A stretch of 64,000 bases of DNA from Peredibacter sp045999315 (GTDB lineage: Bacteria; Bdellovibrionota; Bacteriovoracia; Bacteriovoracales; Bacteriovoracaceae). The notes beneath the pieces are model-generated. The model searched no databases. It saw nothing but the letters and a program-made list of their open reading frames with translations, and was not told where the DNA came from. The DNA lies in assembly GCF_045999315.1 (NCBI RefSeq), contig NZ_CP174607.1, positions 3,596,001 to 3,660,000 of the forward strand, written 5' to 3'. Each line of letters starts with the position of its first letter. The first letter of the stretch is position 1. This document shows, in pieces, positions 1 through 8,952 of this stretch. The position numbers were made by a program, and so were the translations under genes.

Positions 1-236
1 ACGAATCACGCCTCATCCGCTCAATCACTCTAGAGGCCCGCACTCGTAATGGTGTTCGTGCTGAAGTCGCTCTGGCAACTCCCTACCAAGTGCTGGGAAC
101 ACTGGTTGTGACTCAAACACCGATGCGTCCGGTTATCCGACTGTTTACTCCAACTTCACCTCGTGACCTTCGACTTCAATCGTACTCACAAGTGCTGATT
201 GATTCACTTGAGATCGAATTCGAAACAGGTTACTAG
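1..236 (+). CDS. C-terminal end of an unknown protein (partial)
   Basis: The frame beginning at base 3 is open from the window edge to a TAG at 234-236 and encodes 77 residues. The start lies outside the window. The segment alternates hydrophobic and charged residues like a beta-rich domain and ends in EIEFETGY. I do not recognise a family. A strong hairpin starts 15 bases after the stop, which supports this being the true end of a gene. It runs in the same direction as the sfsA-nadD pair but is separated from it by that terminator. Confidence 0.6.
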   Translation, partial: ESRLIRSITLEARTRNGVRAEVALATPYQVLGTLVVTQTPMRPVIRLFTPTSPRDLRLQSYSQVLIDSLEIEFETGY

Positions 237-249
237 TTCCCCTCCAAAA

Positions 250-277
250 TGCTCCCCTTCGGGGGAGCAATTTATTT
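250..277 (+). terminator. intrinsic terminator after the first gene
   Basis: GCTCCCC (251-257), loop TTCG, GGGGAGC (262-268), followed by the T-rich AATTTATTTA. A 7-bp GC-rich stem with a UUCG-type loop is typical of Rho-independent terminators. It lies between the unknown gene and the chosen sfsA start, which argues against the longer sfsA reading from base 199. Confidence 0.7.
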
Positions 278-321
278 ACAAAAAACTCCTCCCCAGCTAT
301 CGTTTCATTTTCAACCGGAGA

Positions 322-1026
322 ATGAACGTGAAGTGGGACAAGCCTCTTACCGAAGCCATACTTTTAAAACGCTATAAACGCTTTCTAGCGGACGTTAAAC
401 TAGGTGACGATACCTTCACCGCCCACGTTCCAAATACCGGCAGCATGACCTCTTGTTGGGAACCCAATTGGAAATGTGCCATTTCAAAATCCGACAATCC
501 GGCCCGCAAAATGGCCCATACCTTAGAACTCACTCACAACGGTGAAACCTGGATCGGGGTCAATACCGCCAACGCCAATAAACTCGCTCACTCGTGGCTT
601 AAAAATGGTCTGATCTCAGAGCTCACAGGCTACTCAGTGATTCAACCAGAAAAGAAAATCGGTGAAAGCCGCATTGATTTTTATCTCGAAGGTCACCCGA
701 CTCTTCCTTCTTGTTACGTGGAAGTAAAAAACGTGACCCTTAAGCTTGATGGTATGGCGCAATTCCCAGATGCTGTCTCAGAGCGTGGCCAGAAACACCT
801 TAAAGAGCTGATGCAGCTCAAGAAGGAAGGTCATCGCGCGGCGATGCTTTATGTGGTTCAGCGTGAAGATGTGACTCAAATGAGGCCGGCCCACAGTATT
901 GATAAGGTCTATGGCGAACTTTTGGCCCAAGCTCACGCAGTGGGTGTGGAAATTCTTGTCTATCAATGTAAAATGGGAACTAGCGAAATAGGCTTTGGAA
1001 AATCACTTCCATTTCTATTGAGGTAA
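322..1026 (+). CDS. sfsA: SfsA family DNA-binding/nuclease-fold protein
   Basis: A protein of 234 residues, the same length as E. coli SfsA. SfsA was named for stimulation of sugar fermentation and has an OB-fold-like N-terminal part and a PD-(D/E)xK nuclease-like C-terminal part; its exact role is unsettled. Visible motifs are HVPNTGSM (35-42), SRIDFYL (116-122), CYVEVKNVTL (131-140) and FPDAVSERGQKHL (148-160). D119, E134 and K136 fit the nuclease-type core. I chose the ATG at 322 because upstream in-frame codons run back through a terminator hairpin and the 234-residue length matches the family. Two bases separate it from the nadD-like gene, so the two are probably co-transcribed. Confidence 0.93.
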   Translation: MNVKWDKPLTEAILLKRYKRFLADVKLGDDTFTAHVPNTGSMTSCWEPNWKCAISKSDNPARKMAHTLELTHNGETWIGVNTANANKLAHSWLKNGLISELTGYSVIQPEKKIGESRIDFYLEGHPTLPSCYVEVKNVTLKLDGMAQFPDAVSERGQKHLKELMQLKKEGHRAAMLYVVQREDVTQMRPAHSIDKVYGELLAQAHAVGVEILVYQCKMGTSEIGFGKSLPFLLR

Positions 1027-1028
1027 GT

Positions 1029-1826
1029 TTGCTTAAACTAGTTTTCTATACCAAAGATCATCGTTTTAAAGTGCGTCTTGCTTTACCTGAAGATGATTTC
1101 TCTTCATCGAAGATCTGGCAAAACAAACTAGAATTCATTGTCTCGGATTCGGGCCAATTCACGATGGTCTGGACCTCTCTTCTTCCGGATTTGGATCCAG
1201 AGTATGCTGAGTCCCTGGTGGAACTGGTAGGTGCTCGCTATCCTATCTCGCCTGACTATCAAACTCTTCAAGATCTTCACCCGGAACTTCCTTTTAAAAA
1301 TGAACTTGGTGAATGGGTGTTCTTCGGGGGAAGTTTTAATCCCTGGCACGAAGGACATCAGGCCTGTTTAACACTCATGCCGGAAGATAAGATGTGTTTC
1401 ATTCTTCCAGATCGAAATCCCCATAAGGAATTACGAGAACTGAGTCCGGTGGCCACCATTCTTGAAATCAGCGCTCACGCGAAATTAAAAAATCTTCAAT
1501 TTATTGTTCCAACATTTTTGTTAGAACAAAAACAAAACCCGACCGTGAACTGGGTAGAAAAATTTAAAAATGATTATCCCACTCATAAGGTCTCGCTCCT
1601 TATGGGCTTTGATAGTTTTTCTAATCTTAGAAACTGGACCCGTTCAGAGGCCCTTCTTCCGCTTTTAAACACGGTCTATGTGGTCTCTCGCTTAGAAGAT
1701 GATCAAGATCGTCGAGAGGCCCTGGATCATGCTCGCGCTCGCGGGCCGCACCTGAATATTGTGTTTTTAGGAAAGCATGAATTTGAGGATGTCTCTTCAA
1801 CGGAAATCAGACTTCGCCAAAAATAG
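1029..1826 (+). CDS. nadD: nicotinate-nucleotide adenylyltransferase (NadD-like) with N-terminal extension
   Basis: Predicted to transfer AMP from ATP to nicotinate mononucleotide in NAD synthesis. The nucleotidyltransferase signature GGSFNPWHEGH sits at residues 100-110 and the C-terminal SSTEIR motif at 256-261, both characteristic of NadD/NadM/CoaD-type enzymes. The enzyme part is about 165 residues, rather shorter than the usual 190-215. It is preceded by about 98 residues of unknown type that E. coli NadD lacks. Reading starts at TTG 1029, two bases after the sfsA stop; no ATG gives a better start before the motif. The assignment to NadD rather than another adenylyltransferase is likely but not proven. 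Confidence 0.8.
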   Translation: MLKLVFYTKDHRFKVRLALPEDDFSSSKIWQNKLEFIVSDSGQFTMVWTSLLPDLDPEYAESLVELVGARYPISPDYQTLQDLHPELPFKNELGEWVFFGGSFNPWHEGHQACLTLMPEDKMCFILPDRNPHKELRELSPVATILEISAHAKLKNLQFIVPTFLLEQKQNPTVNWVEKFKNDYPTHKVSLLMGFDSFSNLRNWTRSEALLPLLNTVYVVSRLEDDQDRREALDHARARGPHLNIVFLGKHEFEDVSSTEIRLRQK

Positions 1827-1829
1827 AAA

Positions 1830-1856
1830 GGGGACCGTTAGGTCCCCTCTTCTTAG
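1830..1856. terminator. bidirectional terminator between nadD-like gene and convergent gene
   Basis: GGGGACC (1830-1836), loop GTTA, GGTCCCC (1841-1847), then CTCTTCTT on the plus strand. The minus strand also has a T-rich tail (TTTCTATTTTT) after the same stem. It separates two convergent genes and can serve both. Confidence 0.75.
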
Positions 1857-1872
1857 TTATGTTAACTAAAGC

Positions 1873-2439
1873 TTAGTAACAAACGTCGTAACACTCGTAC
1901 TGAAGTGAACAAGAGTAGTAGCCACAGTATTCAACGTAACCACACTCAGTTGTACAGTAGTAGTCAGAACCACCGCCGCCGCCGCCAGAGCCGTTAGCTA
2001 CTGCGATCGCTACAGCGATAAGAAGTAGACCAACTGCTGCGTAAACAAGAACTTCACCGTTCCATGAAGCACCTGAAGAGTAAGAACGCTTCATAGTGTC
2101 CATCATATATTTAGAAGCTTCTGCTCCAGAAAGTTTCTGGATTGAGATCATGTTGAAAGCTGTTTCAAGATCTTTAGCTACGCGAGCATCTTTTACTTCA
2201 GTCTTAGCGAACTCGATAAGTTGAGCATTAGTAAGACCTTTTGATTGAAGATCACGAACTGTCTCATTGAATTTCTTCATTTGAGCGTCGTAAAACTTTG
2301 TGTCTTTTTGGTCCCATTCTACAGTGAGAGAGTAGTTAAGCTCGTCGAAAGCAGCTTTAAGACCATTGTTCGTTGCGGCCATTGCCTGAACTGTGAAGAG
2401 AGCGAAAACCATCAGCGATGTTAATAATTTCTTAAACAC
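1873..2439 (-). CDS. exported membrane-anchored protein with Cys/Tyr-rich C-terminal tail
   Basis: 188 residues starting at GTG 2439, five bases after a perfect AGGAGG. A signal peptide (about 1-21, ending QAMA) is followed by a mostly helical charged region. Next come a hydrophobic helix at about 128-148, a run of six glycines (152-157) and a 31-residue tail with six Cys and nine Tyr. The topology suggests an exported domain, one membrane anchor and a short tail that could form disulfides or cross-links. Translation signals look strong. No family is recognised and function is unknown. An inverted repeat (2507-2521) lies upstream in the leader region. Confidence 0.8.
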   Translation of the reverse strand: MFKKLLTSLMVFALFTVQAMAATNNGLKAAFDELNYSLTVEWDQKDTKFYDAQMKKFNETVRDLQSKGLTNAQLIEFAKTEVKDARVAKDLETAFNMISIQKLSGAEASKYMMDTMKRSYSSGASWNGEVLVYAAVGLLLIAVAIAVANGSGGGGGGSDYYCTTECGYVEYCGYYSCSLQYECYDVCY

Positions 2440-2506
2440 GGGTGCCTCCTGTTGGCAGGTTTATGTTAACTGAGCGCTATGTAACCCAAGATGCCGTTTG
2501 AATACC

Positions 2507-2521
2507 TTCGAAAAATTCGAA
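2507..2521. promoter_or_regulatory. candidate operator, TTCGAA-N3-TTCGAA
   Basis: Two perfect TTCGAA hexamers spaced by three A, which together also read as an inverted repeat. They lie about 70 bases upstream of the GTG at 2439 in the only space available for that gene's promoter. Treated as a possible regulator site; no regulator is identified. Confidence 0.3.
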
Positions 2522-2543
2522 AGTAAATTTTTTACCTCTTACA

Positions 2544-2562
2544 GACATCAAAAACTGATGTC
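2544..2562 (-). terminator. stem-loop after the metalloprotease gene
   Basis: GACATCA (2544-2550) pairs with TGATGTC (2556-2562), 15 bases beyond the stop at 2578 on the minus strand. There is no proper T-tract after it on that strand, so this may be an mRNA 3' stem rather than a classic terminator. Confidence 0.4.
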
Positions 2563-2577
2563 ATTCTGACACCAACT

Positions 2578-3792
2578 TTAGATACCTCTAAGGTTCAGTG
2601 CCTTAAGTATGCGAAGCTTGTCCACAAATGGTGAAGCACACTGCTCCTCACACGTCTGAAGAATTCCTTCGATGAGCTGTCCTCTAATTGTTGAATTCGT
2701 TGTGAGTTTCTTACGAAGATCAAACATAAATAATTCGCCCTTCTCTTCACCTAAGATTTCTTTTAGTGACCACAACATACCAAACACAAAGTCAGTGTTC
2801 GCATAATCCGTCATTTCAAACTGAATCATGTAATCTTGTTTTCTTTCAGCGTCCTTGCCGTTGTAGGTGTTGTACTTCTTAATGTGTTTTGCAAGTTCAG
2901 GTGAATCAGCAATTTGTCCTGCGAAGAAATCCGCCATCCCTTCAATGATCGCAGTTGAATGCGAAAGCACCAAGTGATCTGAAAGGGCCACGTGTGCGTA
3001 CTCGTGATAAATAATTTCCGGAACCACGGCCGTATCAAGCCAGTACCACTTACGTGAGAACGCTTTTGTAATCGGATCAAACGCTTGATAGCCAACCTCA
3101 ATAATCACTGAGGCACCAACAGTACGAATAATGCTCTCTTTTGGATCAAGAGACACACCATCTTCCGTCATGGCAAGAACCGCAGTTAATAAAAAGCGCT
3201 GTAATGACTGCATGTGAGTCTGGTTTCTGAATTGCTTCATCAGAACTTGCATTTCACGGTTGGCCGAATCATTCACACGAAGATCACGAACATGAATCTT
3301 CTTCGCCGGCCTAAACCAGATCTCAGTTCCCCATGGTTTTACTCCACGAGACTCAAGCCCCTTTCCGGCCGGAACCGTTAGAGCGTTGTTAAACTGAGGT
3401 TCCATATTGTCGTGAGCAAAATGCCCAAGCTCAGAAAATTGATTAGTGTGATCAATTCGAATCGTCATCTGCGGAATTGCTGCCGCATGCTTAGATTTCA
3501 TTTTATCAACGAAGTACTCACGGGCCTTGGTTAAGTGATAATAAGTCGTCGCCGCACGGAACGTGAGGGCCTTATCATCAGTGAACTTAATCGCCTCGTC
3601 ACTTTTCCCGCGAACAATTTTAAAGTGCTCCCCTTCAAAGGCCTCGGCCGAAATGAGGTCCTTTAAAACCACGTCCGTGACCACCGGTTTGTTTTTCACG
3701 GTGCGGATGAGGGCCTCCATTTTTCGCTCGAGAGATTGAGCAAAAGACAGAGTGGGAACTAAAAGAGTGACCAATAATAGTTTTGTTTTCAT
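2578..3792 (-). CDS. exported HExxH metalloprotease-like protein
   Basis: 404 residues with a signal peptide (1-18, ...LSFA). HEYAH at 263-267 matches the zinc-binding HExxH motif, and E284 in IIEGMADFFAG is placed like the third zinc ligand of gluzincins. The protein therefore probably acts as a zinc peptidase in the periplasm or outside the cell. The rest resembles no family I can name. Its ATG lies one base after the stop of the 426-residue gene upstream, so the two form an operon and may act together. The peptidase call rests on the motif alone; the substrate is unknown. Confidence 0.72.
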   Translation of the reverse strand: MKTKLLLVTLLVPTLSFAQSLERKMEALIRTVKNKPVVTDVVLKDLISAEAFEGEHFKIVRGKSDEAIKFTDDKALTFRAATTYYHLTKAREYFVDKMKSKHAAAIPQMTIRIDHTNQFSELGHFAHDNMEPQFNNALTVPAGKGLESRGVKPWGTEIWFRPAKKIHVRDLRVNDSANREMQVLMKQFRNQTHMQSLQRFLLTAVLAMTEDGVSLDPKESIIRTVGASVIIEVGYQAFDPITKAFSRKWYWLDTAVVPEIIYHEYAHVALSDHLVLSHSTAIIEGMADFFAGQIADSPELAKHIKKYNTYNGKDAERKQDYMIQFEMTDYANTDFVFGMLWSLKEILGEEKGELFMFDLRKKLTTNSTIRGQLIEGILQTCEEQCASPFVDKLRILKALNLRGI

Positions 3793-3793
3793 A

Positions 3794-5074
3794 TTAAAAT
3801 AAACTCGTTGGATCTAGTTCATTACCGTTTTTAGATTTTTCAGTTGTGGCCTCAATCACCACGATCGCAAGTGCCGGGATAAATCCATATGGAGGTGGAA
3901 TCACCACTGTGGCCACAGAGCTCGCGATATTCACCCAAACACGTGCCTTCTCCCACCAAGTCTTCTTCGGATTCCAGATGTCCTGAAGTCCTGCTAGCTC
4001 TTCAATTTCAGAGGCAGTCACAATACCAATCTCATAGGCCGCGGCCATAAGATCAAGGTAACCAGGCTGACGACCTTCAAAATAAGTATTGAGTGAAAGC
4101 TGGGCCATTTCTTTTCTTAGAATACGGATGGCGAAACGAAAGCGCTCCATTGGCTCAAGCGTGATGGTCTCGGCCAAAGTTTCTTTGTTATAAACCAGGA
4201 TCTCAATCTTTGGAGACTCCAGGCGTTCACGTAATTTCTTAATCACGTTCCCCATAAGAATGATTTGAAGATCTGTGTAGTTCTCTAAAAGACGGGTACG
4301 GTGACTAATTTTTTCTTTATCAAATTTTTTCGTAATGTAATCACTCTTCTCATTCGGATCGCGAAGAGGATACTGAAGACGAAGACTGCTCACCTTTTGA
4401 TAGTAAGACTTAAGCGTCAGGGTATTGTTCTGAAGATCAGTTGAGCGGGCCTGTTCAAGTTTGTTATAAACACTTTGAGAAATAAGTTTTTGGTCTAACG
4501 CTGTAATGTAAAGGGACTCGATCTGATGATCCTTGAGATTCTTATTTACCTTCAGCATTTCGCTATAAAGAGCGCGATAACCTTCGTCCAAACATCCGCC
4601 TTTCAAGAAGCGTTTCTCAAAAGCAGCAATCAGCAGAAGAACTTCATTGGTGGTCTTATGATCTGGAAGATAAGTATCTTGTTGTTCACGACCATTATAA
4701 CGAACATAATTAGAAGACGTTTCATTGGCCGTAAGAAGAAGCTTCATCACGGTATCGTCGATATGATTTTCCGAACGAAGATAATAGATCGCCCCCACTA
4801 ATTGATTGAAGCGAGGATTTCTTTCTTTAAGTTTTTCATTGAGAGAACTGTTGAGATCAAAGCTACAAAGCTTTTGAGGTGTGACATCTTTTAATGAATC
4901 TTCAAGTGCATCTTCGATTTCATTGGCACTGACCTGATTCAAGGCCTTATTCATCGACTTAAGATAAGAGCTGGTGGCGTAATAGCTTTTCCCTTCTCGA
5001 TCATTCCGAAGACTCACTGTCTGAGCAGCGAAAAGCGGCATGGAGATAAGCCATAATCCAATAAAAAGGCGCAT
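3794..5074 (-). CDS. exported protein of unknown function, partner gene of the metalloprotease
   Basis: 426 residues. A signal peptide (about 1-17, ...PLFAAQ) is followed by a long helix-rich, charged region. A hydrophobic proline-containing segment lies near the C-terminus (about 382-410) and could anchor it to a membrane. No catalytic motif is recognised. The stop TAA and the next gene's ATG are separated by a single base, implying translational coupling with the HExxH protein. A role as substrate, inhibitor or scaffold of that protease is possible, but only the arrangement suggests it. Confidence 0.7.
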   Translation of the reverse strand: MRLFIGLWLISMPLFAAQTVSLRNDREGKSYYATSSYLKSMNKALNQVSANEIEDALEDSLKDVTPQKLCSFDLNSSLNEKLKERNPRFNQLVGAIYYLRSENHIDDTVMKLLLTANETSSNYVRYNGREQQDTYLPDHKTTNEVLLLIAAFEKRFLKGGCLDEGYRALYSEMLKVNKNLKDHQIESLYITALDQKLISQSVYNKLEQARSTDLQNNTLTLKSYYQKVSSLRLQYPLRDPNEKSDYITKKFDKEKISHRTRLLENYTDLQIILMGNVIKKLRERLESPKIEILVYNKETLAETITLEPMERFRFAIRILRKEMAQLSLNTYFEGRQPGYLDLMAAAYEIGIVTASEIEELAGLQDIWNPKKTWWEKARVWVNIASSVATVVIPPPYGFIPALAIVVIEATTEKSKNGNELDPTSLF

Positions 5075-5187
5075 ACTTGGTCCTTGAAGGTTTTACGAGA
5101 TGTTAGCATCGCGTCAAAAACCATCCTAGGGACCAAGTAAAAAAGTAATAGCTAGTTAATTTGATTGAATTCTAGAACTTAGGGCCT

Positions 5188-5802
5188 TTATGGAGAATTC
5201 TTAAGGTCCGTCAGTACCATCTTTACCACACGACGGATGCTCTTCTCATGATCATCCGGAGTCGAGTAGGCCATCTCATTATTGTTCTTAGTACAGCAGG
5301 CCTGGATCAAGGCCAAATGAGAAACGTGGCTAAATAAGGTCCGCATGGCCCATACAATCTGCTCTTCCGACTTCTCGCCCACTTCTTTTTTAATGGCCTC
5401 TGCAATAATACTTCCGCCCGGAGGACCAAAGTAACCATCATCTGTTCCTTGTGAAACGAGATTATGAGAATGCTGAGAAGACATCATCATTTTAAAGTGT
5501 GAAAGGAGGTCCGGACTATTGGCCATGTAGTATTTAAAAAGCTCTACCAGAGTTGATTCAAGATTTCCCTGACTTACCTCATAGAGACGTTTTACTTCCT
5601 GAGCGCACTCAACATATCCAGCGCTGAGAATCTCAATGAAAAGCTTCTCTTTGCTGGAAAAGTGATAGTTCACGGAGGCAACATTCACATCCGCCGAACG
5701 GGCAATATCACGGACGGAGGTCCCTTCAAACCCATGATGGGCGAAGAGGATCCTCGCAGTTTCCATGATTTTTCTTTTAGTATCGACATTTTGATCAGTC
5801 AT
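5188..5802 (-). CDS. TetR family transcriptional regulator
   Basis: 204 residues. The N-terminal helix-turn-helix (about 28-49, TSVRDIARSADVNVASVNYHF) is typical of TetR repressors, and the C-terminal part resembles the CecR/YbiH type. Its ATG abuts the stop of the RND pump gene, so it is the last gene of the TolC-RND-TetR operon. It probably represses that operon and is relieved by a pump substrate, as is usual for such regulators. The ligand cannot be read from the sequence. Confidence 0.88.
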   Translation of the reverse strand: MTDQNVDTKRKIMETARILFAHHGFEGTSVRDIARSADVNVASVNYHFSSKEKLFIEILSAGYVECAQEVKRLYEVSQGNLESTLVELFKYYMANSPDLLSHFKMMMSSQHSHNLVSQGTDDGYFGPPGGSIIAEAIKKEVGEKSEEQIVWAMRTLFSHVSHLALIQACCTKNNNEMAYSTPDDHEKSIRRVVKMVLTDLKNSP

Positions 5803-8800
5803 TTATTCCGTAGCTCCCTGCAATTCAACTCGATTACCAGAGGTCCACTTTCCAATAAATGGTAAACGGGCCACGAGTTTCATTAGGTCTTCGATGATAG
5901 CATAACCAGCAGGTATCCAGACAAGTGTAAGAATCGTACCCGTAGTCAGACCCCAGGCCATGGCAAGGGTCATCGGAACAAGCATCGCATCGGCTCCACC
6001 AACTCCATATGCCGTTGGGAATAATCCACCCATCGTTGTTAATGAAGTCGCCATAACAGGCTTCAATCTGATTGTAGGGGCCTGAATTAAAATGTCCCTG
6101 AGTTCCATTTTTCCTTCGTCCCGCATCTGATTGATGAAGTCGATAAGAATGATCCCGTTATTCACAATGATTCCTGCAAGTCCGATTACACCGATCATTG
6201 CAAGAAAGCTAACTGGTCTACCATGGGCCCAGAATGAAACTGAAACTCCTAAAAGTCCCAAAGGAATAGTAGTCATGATCAGACCTGGGGCCAGGTATGA
6301 ACGGAAGATGTAAACCATGATGGCATAGATCCCTACGAGGGCCAGAATCATGGCGTTTCCAAGAGAGGCCATTGATTCATTGGTACTCTCCTGTTCTCCT
6401 CCAAAGACCATCGTCACGTCAGCATGATCCTGTGAATACTTAGCAAACGACGTCGAAACGACCCCGTTGGCCTGAACTGAGGTAATGACTTCAGGCTCGA
6501 TGTTAGCAGTCACTGTTTTAGCGCGTTTGAAATCATAGCGCTTCACCTGAGGAGTTCCTCTGGAAGTTTCCAATCGGGCCAAGAGAGAAAGTGGAATGAG
6601 ATTTCCTCTGGCATCCATAATTTTTACATTCCCGAGATCCGTCACATTGGATTTAGAAACATCGGCAAACTTTACTTTCAACTCAGCTTCTTTATTGTTC
6701 AAGGTAACGTCTGAAACAAACGTTCCTGACAGGGCCGTTCTGACAGTATTACCTACTGCCGCGGCCGTAAGACCCAAACGATCTAACTTTTCAAAATCCA
6801 GAACGACGCTCACTTCAGGTGGGCCATAGACCTCATCAACTTTGGCATCAAAAACACCCTTGGTCTTTTTGAGATCAGTTAATATTTTATTGATAAGCTC
6901 ATCCAGACTTTTCCCATTGTTTGAACGGAAAATCACAGTCACGGGAGCGCCCACCGGAGGTCCGTTAATCTGTTCTTCGAACGTAAGATTGGTAGAACCC
7001 GGAATTTTAATTTCCCGTAGTTTGGCCAAAAACTCTGTATGAGGGACATTGAATTTTGCAAAGTCCGTGGCATACATCTTAACCAGGCCCACGTTATCAC
7101 CATTTTGTCCTCTGACATCGGTAGCATCCGGAAGAGATGTTCCGGCAAGTGAAACTGAATGTTTTAAATATTCTTTACCAAGAACTGCTTTGATCTTCTC
7201 TTCTAGCTCACGAGTCACTTCGTAGGTTCTCTCGACCTTGGTGTCTTCCGGCATTTCAACTCGGGCCAGATAAATTTCAGTCTGATCTGGTGGGAACAGC
7301 ATGAACTTATTGAAGACACCAATCATCACGAAAGAGAACACAATGACCCCGAAGATTCCTGCGGCAGTAATGTAACGGTGATCAATCGTCCATGCCATGA
7401 ATTTAGAAAACACTGCAGCGACTTTATCAAACCATCCGGATTTTTTTTCTTCCACGCCTTTGACATCCAGATTCTTCGAAGAAAGGTGAAGACGCATAGG
7501 AAGAAGCAAGAAACATTCAAAGAGACAGAATAAAAGTGCGGTGGTTACGACAATAGGAATGGGAGCAATAAATCGTCCCATGATCCCTGTGGTCACAAGC
7601 ATTGGAAGGAAGGCCGCAATAGTGGTGAAGGCCGTGGCCGAAATAGGAATCCACATGAAGTGAATCGTATCAACAGCAGCATCCAGAGATGACGAACCTA
7701 ATTGACGGCGACGGATGTATTCTTCTGAGATCACAATACTGTTGTCCACTAACATACCCATGGCAATGATCAGGGCAAGAATGGTGATCGAGTTCAGAGT
7801 CATATCAAAGTAAGGCATAATTCCCAGAGTGGCCAAGAGGATCACAGGTAGTGAAATGGCCACCATGAAACCAATCCGACCATGCATAAAGAACATGAGA
7901 ACCGCAATAACGACAATAAGGCCTGAGATAGCGTTACCTGAAAGCGTATTAAGCTTGGCCTCTACGTTTTGCCCTTCATTGAAGTAAATAACAAAGCGGG
8001 CCTTGTCTTTATAGGTCTCTTCATAGCGCTTAATAGTTGGATTAACTCCGCCAACAAGTTTTAAGGTATCAGAACCGCCTTTTTTAAGGACGGTCAATAA
8101 AGTGGCCGGTTCACCCATGTAACGAGTCAGGACACGTGGCTCTTCTTCACCATCTTTAACAGTGGCGACATCTTTTAAATACAAGACCCCACCTGAAAAA
8201 GTTGAACGAATGGGTGTCATGCCAAGCTCTTCGGCGGTCTTAATTTTAGCATCGACCTTGACCATTCTCTGAGTCGTTGGAGTCTCAAGTTCTCCCCCAG
8301 GAATGTTCGAGTTTCGGGCGCCGATTTTCCTCAGGACCTCATCAACACCGATGTGGTATTGGTCCAGTTTTTTTCTAGAAAGATTGATTTCAAATTCACG
8401 CTCTCGGTAACCATCAAGATTTACCGACTTTACGTTTTTATCATCTTCAATGTCTTCCTTTAAAGCATCGGCAATCAAATCACGCTGACGATTTTCATTT
8501 GGGCCGATGACGGCAATCTCCATCGCCGCAAATTCTTCTGATTTAATTTCCGTGAATTTAGGTTTGTCTTGAAGATCGGTTGGAAGATCTTTTGTTCTAT
8601 CAATGGCGCGCTGGATATCACCCATCACGTCCTTTACCACCACTTTCGGATTGTCCATGTCTACACGGACCACAATCTTGCTTCGGCCGGCCTGAGAAGT
8701 AGAACGAACGTCTTTAAGACCTGAGATTCCTCTCAGTTCATCTTCGATTGGTTTGGTAATTTTGACTTCAATGTCCTCTGGAGTTGCACCAAAATATTCG

Positions 8801-8949
8801 GTCTCAATAATCGCGGTGGCAAAATCCACCGAAGGGTAAGATTCGGCATTCATGGTCGAGAGACCCTGCCATCCAAAAAGGACCAGGAAGAGTGAAAACA
8901 CGACGGTTAGCTTCGGGTTTTCAATGAAAAATTTTGCAAGGTTACGCAT
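5803..8949 (-). CDS. RND family efflux transporter (AcrB/HAE1-like)
   Basis: 1048 residues, the normal size of an inner-membrane RND pump that exports drugs or other molecules using the proton gradient. TM1 is at about 10-30, helices 2-6 at about 335-485, a further helix near 530-550 and the last group near 865-1020. Two large periplasmic loops lie between. In the TM4 proton-relay motif GMLVDNSIVI (398-407) only D402 is present; AcrB has two adjacent Asp here and this protein has Asp-Asn. It lies four bases after the TolC-like gene and abuts the TetR gene. No periplasmic adaptor gene is nearby. Confidence 0.93.
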   Translation of the reverse strand: MRNLAKFFIENPKLTVVFSLFLVLFGWQGLSTMNAESYPSVDFATAIIETEYFGATPEDIEVKITKPIEDELRGISGLKDVRSTSQAGRSKIVVRVDMDNPKVVVKDVMGDIQRAIDRTKDLPTDLQDKPKFTEIKSEEFAAMEIAVIGPNENRQRDLIADALKEDIEDDKNVKSVNLDGYREREFEINLSRKKLDQYHIGVDEVLRKIGARNSNIPGGELETPTTQRMVKVDAKIKTAEELGMTPIRSTFSGGVLYLKDVATVKDGEEEPRVLTRYMGEPATLLTVLKKGGSDTLKLVGGVNPTIKRYEETYKDKARFVIYFNEGQNVEAKLNTLSGNAISGLIVVIAVLMFFMHGRIGFMVAISLPVILLATLGIMPYFDMTLNSITILALIIAMGMLVDNSIVISEEYIRRRQLGSSSLDAAVDTIHFMWIPISATAFTTIAAFLPMLVTTGIMGRFIAPIPIVVTTALLFCLFECFLLLPMRLHLSSKNLDVKGVEEKKSGWFDKVAAVFSKFMAWTIDHRYITAAGIFGVIVFSFVMIGVFNKFMLFPPDQTEIYLARVEMPEDTKVERTYEVTRELEEKIKAVLGKEYLKHSVSLAGTSLPDATDVRGQNGDNVGLVKMYATDFAKFNVPHTEFLAKLREIKIPGSTNLTFEEQINGPPVGAPVTVIFRSNNGKSLDELINKILTDLKKTKGVFDAKVDEVYGPPEVSVVLDFEKLDRLGLTAAAVGNTVRTALSGTFVSDVTLNNKEAELKVKFADVSKSNVTDLGNVKIMDARGNLIPLSLLARLETSRGTPQVKRYDFKRAKTVTANIEPEVITSVQANGVVSTSFAKYSQDHADVTMVFGGEQESTNESMASLGNAMILALVGIYAIMVYIFRSYLAPGLIMTTIPLGLLGVSVSFWAHGRPVSFLAMIGVIGLAGIIVNNGIILIDFINQMRDEGKMELRDILIQAPTIRLKPVMATSLTTMGGLFPTAYGVGGADAMLVPMTLAMAWGLTTGTILTLVWIPAGYAIIEDLMKLVARLPFIGKWTSGNRVELQGATE

Positions 8950-8952
8950 ATA

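Noticed and set aside
199..321. Longer sfsA reading from base 199
   Set aside because: It would run through the upstream gene's stop and a strong terminator, and its length exceeds the family size; ATG 322 fits exactly.
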